Origin: Phellopilus nigrolimitatus
Lineage: Eukaryota > Basidiomycota > Agaricomycetes > Hymenochaetales > Hymenochaetaceae
Direction of reading: 5' to 3'
Assembly (NCBI GenBank): GCA_021029095.1
Contig: JAJOHG010000010.1
Location: forward strand, 310,001 to 374,000
Length of the DNA: 64,000 nt
Under the pieces are notes generated by a model. The model was not told where the DNA came from and did not search any database. It was given only the letters and a program-made list of their open reading frames with translations. Position numbers and translations under genes: made by a program. Numbering within the stretch: position 1 is the stretch's first letter; every line of letters starts with the position of its first letter. This document shows positions 56,422-64,000 of this stretch, piece by piece.

Positions 56422-57153
56422 CGACTTTCTAATAATGCATAAGGTAATAATGCATATGAGCTACTAATGCATATGAAATGGCGGAACCGACTTCGTCCCC
56501 GCCAAGATATGCATAAAATCCAATATCGGATACTGCATACGAGTTTTGGTCATATGCATTAATAAATATGCCTTTTTGGGTAAATTTTTGTCAAGATTTG
56601 ATGCATCTTGTACCCCGATGGTGATCCCGACAGGACATAAAATATGTTTGACAGCTAGAAAATGTAAAGAAGAGAAATCAATGCTCTTTCGAATTGCTAC
56701 ACAAACGTTGTTATGTAAGCAAAGAAAAATGGAGGCCTCGCAACAATCAAGCACATACCACCCTCAAACTCGTAAGCCGAGAGACATAAATTCACCAGAG
56801 ACATCTGCTATATCAACTGTCTCTGCAGCTGGTGGAACCTCCGACACGTGGATTTGGCAACGCATAAACAAGTTACACTCCATTCATTCTTTCCTGTACA
56901 ATTTTCAGTTACTATGAGCACATCTCAGGTTTGCTATTGTCATTATCTTTTGATGCTTTTTAATTCAATTATTATCATTATATCGGTAATTTATATTGCT
57001 TCTGAAAGCACGCAAATGTCGGCGCTAACTGGCGTGACGAGAGCAAACTACAAGGTCACACATTGTCACGATAAAGTGACATCTGCTACTGCATATGATC
57101 TACTAATGCATACGAAAATTGGGAACGAACCTCATGCATTATTAGATAGTCGT
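56422..57153. mobile_element. Terminal-inverted-repeat element without a transposase
   Basis: The left end CGACTTTCTAATAATGCAT (from 56422) and the right end, read as reverse complement from 57153, CGACTATCTAATAATGCAT, match over about 23 bp with two differences. A direct repeat of about 26 bp around GCATATGA-CTACTAATGCATA lies just inside both ends (56452-56477 and 57091-57116). The word ATGCATA recurs through the left 130 bases. AGTCG flanks or overlaps both ends, so the exact target duplication is uncertain. The 730-bp interior holds only motif-free frames. It is a MITE-like candidate of unassigned superfamily. Confidence 0.55.
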
Positions 57154-57816
57154 GTACTTCCATGGAGAGGGTTGAGTCTGCCAGTGAGTCGATTTGACCC
57201 TGAAGATGCAGGGCAATCGTTGGAGGTGTTGATTTCTCGCACATAAAACAGTTAATTTGCGTGTCACCGTGAACATATGAGTTATGATCGGTTGAAGATT
57301 TCTGCGAGCGGCTAAAACAACTCGAACGCGTCCGGTCACGTGATCCGCTGGCCTGCCGCCGCCGGCAACAGCCTATCTGGCAATGCTCACTCATTCCTTC
57401 TAAATTTGTTTTGCACGCTTCATCATCGACGTGACACTTGGACTTTCAGCCGCCATGCAGCCTCTGGGCAGGGCCGACAAACATAATTTAACCTGCGTCC
57501 GTACGCATAAGTAGCGCTCGGATTCTTGTCTTTTTGCGACGACTTGAAGTTATCAAGATGCCTTTTTAATGTCTTCGAGATTGATCTAGCATTGCAGTCT
57601 CGTGCAGGAGATAAGGAAGAACCCGCCAGCGCCTGTAAAGATAAGGCTCGAGCTGAGGAGCTTATCATACCTATAAATTTCAAAACGGCGTCGGGAGATA
57701 TATGCTTTATGCCCGTGTCGACGACGTTCACCGAATAGCAAAGCCGTTTTCTCCCTGCTTCAGCGTATCCGCTTGGCCAGTTCACTCGATTTTTTTGGGG
57801 GGACGATTCTGAAGGC
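57154..57816. other. Upstream region of the NCS1 permease gene
   Basis: A 179-codon minus frame (57423-57962) crosses this region and the first permease exon, but it has no motif and is antisense to a well-supported gene. The region should contain the permease promoter; no clear TATA box was seen. Confidence 0.4.
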
Positions 57817-59929
57817 ATGTCCGACTCGAAAGTCGGCCGCGTGCTCAACAAGTTGGCCGTGGAGAGCGAGCTAGGCCTCACTACGGCCCAACTTATGCTA
57901 GTCAACGTTGACCTGAAGCCAGGTGCGTGTTTGCGGCCACGGAAGCTACTATCGGCTTGCATTCACCTCTCGTACCTACAGTTGAGCCGGAACGCCGACA
58001 ATGGGGACCATGGAATTTCGTTGCCTTTTGGATCGCCGACTCATTTAATATTGTGCGTATGACTGGTCAACTGGTACCCATCTCGATAGAACTATCAACC
58101 TGAAGAAACTTTCGCCCGTGACAGAACACCTGGATGATTTCCTCGTCCATGATCGTTGGTGGCCTGACATGGTGGCAGTCCTGGCTGTGGTATGTACTGA
58201 AAGTTTCTGGTGAATAGCTCTGTTCTTTATCATGAATCTCTTTCAGCGTCTGGATTGGCTATTTCATCTCTGGCTCTTTTATTTGCATGACCGGACGTAT
58301 TGGCGCGACTTACCACATTGGTTTTCCTGTTGTCTGTCGATCATCCTTTGGCATATGGGGGTCGCTTTGGCCCGTTTTCAACAGGGCAGCCATGGCTTGC
58401 ATCTGGTACGGGGTTCAGGCATGGATTGGGGGTGAGACAACTGTTTTTATTATAAGGAAATCGTGAAGCTAATCATCAACAGGTACTTGCGTATACCTCA
58501 TGATTCGGAGCATCTGGCCCAGCTTTGAGAACGTACACAATAGTCTTCCAGTATCTTCTGGCACCAATACGCGCGATTTTGTTAGCTTTTTTCTCTTCTG
58601 GTTGTTTAGCCTTCCTGCCATCTGGGTGAGTTATCACAGTTAACTCGAGTGTCGACGGTTTGATTCTAATCAAATTCTCGTGACCTTAGTTCCCTGTACA
58701 CAAAGTCAGACATCTCTTCACTGTCAAGGCTTACGTAGTGCCGGTGGCTGGCTTTGCCTTCTTCGTACGTTTAGCACAACTTTTATGACAAAAAACTCAT
58801 CATATTTCAGATCTGGGCAATTATCAGGGCACACGGAATTGGCCCAATTGTTCACCAGCCGAGCACCGTTCATGGAAGTGGTCTCGGATGGGCCATGGTA
58901 AAGGGGATCATGTCCTCCATAGCGAATTTTGCAACACTGATCGTGTAAGTTCCTCCATCACGGTGCTTTGTACTCAGCTTATTTTCACTTTTAGTAATGA
59001 CCCGGATTTCTCGCGTTTCGCGAAAAAGCCTAAGGACGCGCTATGGTCTCAGCTGTTGACGATTCCGATCGGTTTCGCAATCACGTCCTTCATCGGCATC
59101 ATCGTTTCATCCTCCTCGACCGTCATCTACAACGAGACGATATGGTCCCCTCTTGACCTGTTGACGCGCTTCCTCGACGAGGGCGGACACGGCACGCGGG
59201 CGGGTGTCTTCTTCATCTCGTTCGCGTTCGCGCTCGCGCAGCTCGGGACGAACATCGCCGCGAACTCGGTGTCGGCTGGCACGGACATGACCGCGCTGCT
59301 CCCGCGCTTCATCAATATTCGCCGCGGCGGATTCGTGTGCGCCGCCATCGGATTAGCTATGGCGCCTTGGCACCTTCTCTCAAGCTCCAATAACTTCACT
59401 TTATATCTTTCCAGTTATTCGGTATTCCTCTCTTCAATCGCAGGGGTGATTGTCTGTGACTACTACGTCACGAGGAAAGGATACCTCCAGGTCAAGGATC
59501 TCTACAGTGCGCGCCGGTCTGGTCCATACTTTTTCTTTCATGGGATCAACTTCCGAGCCTATGCGGCTTACATTGCTGGGATCCTGATAAATGTCGTGGG
59601 CTTCGCGGGTGCCATTGGCCGTTCGGTCCCTATCGGTGCTCAGTATATCTACAAGTCAGTATCCAAGCTTTTTACGGCTTCTTTCTTTTTCTGACGATTC
59701 CTGTCGTAGTGTCAACTTCTTTGCCGGCTTCATCGTTTCGTTCGCGGTATATTGGGCTTTGAACAAGCTCTTCCCCGTGCAGGCGATGAGCGATCACTGG
59801 TTGGAGGTTGGAGACCAGATTGTGGATCTCTCGTTGGCGTACGAGGACCCCGAGATTTACGATGAAGAGACTGGATCTATCAAAAGTACGACAAAGCAAA
59901 ATTCTGCCAGCGATGTAAAAGAAGTATGA
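57817..59929 (+). CDS. NCS1-family permease (uracil/allantoin/nucleoside type)
   Basis: Nine exons: 57817-57922, 57982-58052, 58125-58189, 58247-58431, 58483-58625, 58690-58764, 58811-58944, 58995-59654 and 59710-59929, giving 552 residues. Conserved blocks are [79 protein letters not shown] and [17 protein letters not shown]. The Asn of NDPDFSRFA and the Trp/Gln of the WYGVQAW region belong to the known substrate path of this family. About 12 membrane spans are present, with an acidic cytosolic tail. Fungal members of the Fur type import uracil, allantoin, uridine or related compounds with protons; the exact substrate cannot be read from the sequence. No defects. Confidence 0.93.
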
Positions 59930-61253
59930 TCGATGTGAGGGTCATTCTTATGTTGTTGTACCAAAGACGGAAGATGCTTACTGCCCTTCCTGTAAGTGAG
60001 TGCTTTGCAGTTCATTGCTCCCTGTAAAAACTTGAAATTCTTGAAAAATAAAGTCTTAGGTCCAAGTTTGAGTATTGCACGACATGTCTCCTATCGCAGG
60101 GCGGTAGGCATATAATGCCTTGCTTTCTCACGTAAACAAAAGCGTCTGAAATAAGATCATACTTGTGATTACTAACAGGCTCCTTCCAGTCCATAGATCG
60201 AATTTATACTTCGCTATGTAACGTTATGACATCTTCTGGCACCGCTCGTTCGCGCAGACGACGGCACGAATGATCGACAGCATGATTGTCTGGGCTTCCA
60301 GATTAGATTGGTATCCTTCTCGACGGAGTAATCATGAAATTAAGGGAGCCTCCTAATCTCCTATTTCATTTAGTGAATAAACGTGAGAGAATATCATTTA
60401 GTCTTGAAGCTAGTTCCCCAGGCCTCTCATTTATTCCGTTTCTTGTCTCGCGTTTGACGAATAAATCGGAGTTGCTCTGCCAAGTCCCGAGCGTTTTGAT
60501 GGAAAGCCAGGCAAACGCCTGAGCTTAGAATGTGGTCCTTATGTCTTACCTAATGGCTGAAGTCTTTGCCTCCCAAACATCGCTGTACGACCACTTTTTG
60601 GAATTATGGACTTTTAAAAAAAAAAATCGAGATATATTATTTCGCAGTAACCGTTTCGTTTATAAAGCAGCCCTCGTGCTAGAAGCTAGAGCTGGATAAT
60701 ATAATTGATATGCCAGTCGTAAATCTTTAGCCTCCAATCAGTTTCAAGAGCTCCTGAAGAGTAAGAAAGAAAGGTTTGCTGGTAGCTGGAGTTGCCTCTA
60801 AATCCGAGTGCTGCGCGACGACGCATGAAATATCTTATAAGCCACTCGTCAACTTAATTTAAGAGGCTTTTCATTATAAGGTTCGTCGTAAGCTTAGCAA
60901 GTATGATCGACGACGACGACGGTGACGGCGACGGCGACGAGAAAACAAGGCTGACAAGCATATTTGTGGCTGGCAACCCGGACATAAATATACTTCCGTT
61001 TATGGAATCGGTAAGATCGGGCCGACGCGTGATGGTATTAGCTTTCGAGATCGTGACGCTGAAAGAACAATACACTCTGGAAACGTTCGTGTCGTCGATC
61101 AGCTGTTGCTTTCCGCCTTACCTTCCTCCACCATCTTCCTTTTCATCGTTGACTTTGCAAAATCTGCCTACGACAATCACTAGCTAGCGAGCTCATCGAA
61201 CGTGATCTCTCCCCGTTGTGCTCGACTTGCATCTTGAATTTCCCCCGTCCTCA
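59930..61253. other. Intergenic region and leader of the PKA gene
   Basis: About 1.3 kb. An A-run near 60616-60625 and AT-rich sequence lie in the first half. A 94-codon frame from ATG at 60903 to 61187 (starting MIDDDDGDGDGDEKTR) ends 66 bases before the kinase ATG and may lie in the 5' leader; it has no domain. CT-rich sequence precedes the kinase start. Confidence 0.4.
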
Positions 61254-62616
61254 ATGGCCATGGCCGATGCGCAACCTCTTCGTCAGTCCACAGCCCACCA
61301 AGGAACTCCGACTTCGCCCATCACGTCGGGCGAGTCTTCCTCAAGCCTCACTCGCCTCAGTATCAGCCGATACGGGTCCATCTCAACTCTCGCGACCTCA
61401 AACGCCGTCGAAAGTTCAGATTGGGAGGACGACGAGAAAAGGCGTAGTGCCAACGATGATAGCATGGAGTATGAGCCACAGGCCAGACTCCCTACAAGTC
61501 AGCGACCTAAAGGCCGCTACAGTCTGTCAGATTTCACGCTCCAGCGCACGCTCGGCACGGGCAGTTTCGGGCGCGTCCATCTAGGTACGATCAACTCCCT
61601 ACTCTTACAGACATTTAAATACTTGCTGACGGGCCTCATTTAGCTCGCAGCAAACACAACTTGCGCTTTTACGCGATCAAGGTGCTGAACAAGGACAAGG
61701 TCGTCCGCACAAAGCAGGTGCAGCACACGAATAACGAGCACGAGATGCTCTGGAACGTGCAGCATCCCTTCATCGTGAACCTCTGGGGCGCATTCCAGGA
61801 CCCCCGCAACTTATACATGGTCATGGACTTTGTCGCAGGCGGAGAGCTCTTCACGCTATTGAGGCGGTCCAACGTTAGTGTCTTTTTCATTGCGATGCGT
61901 AAGGAGACTGACAGACCTGACGGTTGTAGCGGTTCCCAGACCCGGTTGCCAAATTCTACGCTGCCGAAGTCGCCCTGGCGCTTAACTTCCTGCACTCACT
62001 GAACATCGTCTACCGCGACCTCAAACCCGAAAACGTGCTGCTCGCGCAGGACGGGCACATCAAGATCGCCGACTTCGGCTTCGCGAAGTACTGCCCGAAC
62101 ATGACCTGGACGCTCTGCGGCACGCCGGACTACCTCGCGCCGGAGATCGTCAGCCAGCAGCGGTACAACAAGTCTGTCGACTGGTACGCGCTCGGCGTGC
62201 TCATCTTCGAGATGCTCTCAGGCCTCCCGCCGTACCACCAACCCGAGCCAAACCCCGTCCTGCTCTACGAGCGCATCGCGCAGGGCCCCGCGCACATCCG
62301 CTGGCCGGCATTCAACCCGGACGCGACGGACCTCATCTGCCGCCTCATGGAGCCCGACCCCTCGCGCCGCTATGGGAACTTGCAGCACGGCGCGGGCGAC
62401 GTCTTCGCGCACGCCTGGTTCCGCGAGGTCGATTGGACGAAGCTCCGTGCGCGAGAGATCGGCGCGCCGTACATGCCGCGCATCGACGGCGACGGCGACG
62501 CAAGCGCGTTCGAGCACTACCCCGAGGGCGACGAGGTCAACACTTACGGCCGCGAGGGCGAAGACTCGTGGGGTCGCCTCTTCCCCGATTTCGACTACAT
62601 GCCGACTGTGCCATAA
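61254..62616 (+). CDS. cAMP-dependent protein kinase catalytic subunit
   Basis: Three exons: 61254-61584, 61644-61873 and 61930-62616, giving 415 residues. A Ser-rich N-terminal extension of about 95 residues precedes the kinase domain. Landmarks are the Gly loop [20 protein letters not shown] with the ATP-binding Lys, [18 protein letters not shown], the activation loop [14 protein letters not shown] with the PDK1-site Thr, and [12 protein letters not shown]. The AGC tail ends in [15 protein letters not shown] with an FxxF-like hydrophobic motif. This is the effector of cAMP signalling for nutrient sensing and growth. It is normally held inactive by a regulatory subunit that is not in this window. 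Splice phases agree and no residues are missing. The start is the first of two close ATGs (MAMAD). Confidence 0.94.
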
Positions 62617-63392
62617 GCGCCTAGCGATCCTTCACGACTATTTTCAGGTTTGGTATTTTCTTCTTTTCTTTTTGTGAACAAAAGCGTGATGGGGCCGCGC
62701 ACGGAGTTCTCATCCTCTTGCATGTATGTTTATTAGACATCTATGACCATCGCCCCTGTTTCTTGCAAAGCCTCCTCTATCCCCCTCTGCGCCCCTTCCC
62801 CCCTCCCCTGGTACTTGCCCCATTACCTCCTCTTTACTTCGTCACTCATAAAACTACTGCTACGACTTCTTACGACCATTGTTGTGCTCTTCCTTCGTCC
62901 TTGCTATCATGTTTTGCGGATTTTGTCCTTGCTTGTTCTGCTCTGGTCACGTGTAGTTATCTATATCTGAATCCCAGTGCGACTCTGATTATACTTGGCT
63001 TGCTTTATCTCAACCAACTGGTATTCGTGTACGGGAGAAGGTTCGGCAGACAGTCTTGCGCCCGACCTAACACGCTTTGGGGCTCCGCGTTCGAGCGAAC
63101 AGACTCTTTCTGGCGCATTACCGACACCCTTTCGTATCTGGTACCAACGCCTCCGGAGATACAAGTATTGCGGCAGCGCCAAACCGGTGTTCGTATTCTA
63201 AGTCCGTCCCACGAAAGTGAACCTCATGCATGAAGATACGCGTTTTACCGGGTTGCGGAAGATAAAATAGAATGCGATATTATTATTGTAGGTGATAATA
63301 ATCGAGATACAACACTGAATGCAATAAAGATGGACACGTAAATATCCTAAAAACGACAAGATGTAGGTAACACGCAAAATAAAGACATTACA
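62617..63392. other. Convergent 3' flanks of the PKA and SWR1 genes
   Basis: About 780 bases, pyrimidine-rich in the first half. Frames here (for example 62718-63233) encode low-complexity text and are not accepted as genes. Confidence 0.45.
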
Positions 63393-64000
63393 CTACGTCA
63401 ATTTCCATTCCCTGAAAAATTCGCGATCGGAGCGAACAAATTTCAACATATAGTCGATGGTGGTGCCTCCTTCGCCGTCATCGTCCTCTGCAGGCTCTGG
63501 ATCCACGCCGTCATCGACAGGTGTCAGTATTGCCTCGTTGCCGTTAGGCACGGGTGCAGACTGTGATTCCGGGACGCTGTCCGCATCGGCGAAATCCGCG
63601 CGGTCCTCACCCTCCAGAACGGCTTCCTCGTTCGCAGCCACTTTAGCAGCATGCGCGTCTTCAAAGTCCTCGAACTCGACCAAGGCCTTTTGCAAGGCGC
63701 TTGTACTAACCGGCTGTCCGACTTCATCCGGCCGGAAGAAATTCGTCCAGTCGAACTCGCCTTGTTGGATGACGAGGTCGTCTAGTGAGCGTTTCTGGTT
63801 GGCCTTGTGAAGCATGGCTTCTTCAACTGTATATTGTGAAATAAAACGATAGATGTGGACATCCCTAATCTGGCCGATACGATGTGCCCTGCGCCGTTCG
63901 TGTAAGTAACAATTGCTTCTAGAATTGCTCGAACGTACCTGTCTTCACATTGCCTATCCATCTGCGGATTGAAATCACTATCATAAAAGACGACAGTGTC
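63393..64000 (-). CDS. SWR1: SWR1-type chromatin remodelling ATPase, C-terminal end (partial)
   Basis: The last exon 63888-63393 and part of the one before (from 63939 to beyond the window edge) are present. The text DTVVFYDSDFNPQMDRQCED joins across an intron to RAHRIGQIRDVHIYRF, which is Snf2 helicase motif VI. VEEAMLHKANQKRSLDDLVI and GEFDWTNFF follow, as in Swr1, then an acidic C-terminal tail ending FVRSDREFFREWKLT. SWR1 swaps H2A for H2A.Z in nucleosomes at promoters. INO80 shares parts of this region, but KRSLDDLVIQQGEFDW is the Swr1 pattern. The rest of the gene lies beyond 64000. Confidence 0.9.

Noticed and set aside
57423..57962. 179-codon minus-strand frame
   Set aside because: It lies antisense to the NCS1 permease first exons and its promoter, with no motif and non-coding-like composition; a shadow frame.

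Overview
The window is nuclear DNA of a filamentous basidiomycete, most likely an Agaricomycete. Genes carry many short introns (about 44-100 nt) with GT-AG borders. The best protein matches by eye are fungal: a succinate/fumarate carrier, a Zn2Cys6 regulator, an OPT transporter, an NCS1 permease and SWR1. The tandem F-box-like genes are of the kind expanded in mushroom-forming fungi. No bacterial operons, rRNA genes, convincing tRNA genes or CRISPR arrays were seen. Gene identities come from recognising protein motifs by eye; exon borders were read by hand from splice signals and reading phase.

Layout. 0.36-7.8 kb is a compact GC-rich block: mitochondrial succinate/fumarate carrier (+), FSH1-type serine hydrolase (-), L-type lectin cargo receptor (+) and the ERD2 HDEL/KDEL receptor (+). 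The last two both work in ER-Golgi traffic. 8.3-9.5 kb holds a decayed D-lactate (2-hydroxyacid) dehydrogenase. 10.5-20.1 kb is an accessory island. It contains an 873-bp non-autonomous hAT-type element with an 8-bp target-site duplication, then a mosaic of broken pieces of conserved genes: NOG1, RPB1 (three pieces), CDC14, ribosomal protein S0 (twice, in a duplicated module), a probable chitin synthase, a steroid 5-alpha-reductase-like gene and RER1. Inverted arrays of a TGTGGTT motif lie on either side of the island.

20.5-21.9 kb is an intact peroxisomal-type carrier. 23.1-25.4 kb holds a small unknown spliced gene and a Yippee-domain gene. 28.6-32.3 kb is a 14-exon Zn2Cys6 transcription factor with a 10-nt micro-exon. 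36.6-40.0 kb is an OPT transporter whose last coding exons are shifted by one base. 41.2-48.2 kb is a minus-strand tandem array of F-box/LRR-like paralogues, one largely complete and two decayed, with a 65-nt near-perfect palindrome.

48.9-64 kb is again ordinary gene space: a DnaJ membrane protein (+), transportin/Kap104 (-), a terminal-inverted-repeat element near 56.4-57.2 kb, an NCS1 permease (+), the PKA catalytic subunit (+) and the 3' end of SWR1 (-), which runs off the window.

The most unusual thing here is the fragment mosaic at about 12-19.2 kb. At least one piece retains an intron, so it was copied as DNA rather than from mRNA, and NOG1 is joined directly to RPB1. Several otherwise good genes (FSH1-like, OPT, Yippee) are broken by single-base shifts at G-runs or short repeats. 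That pattern fits residual assembly indels as well as real decay, and needs raw reads to settle.
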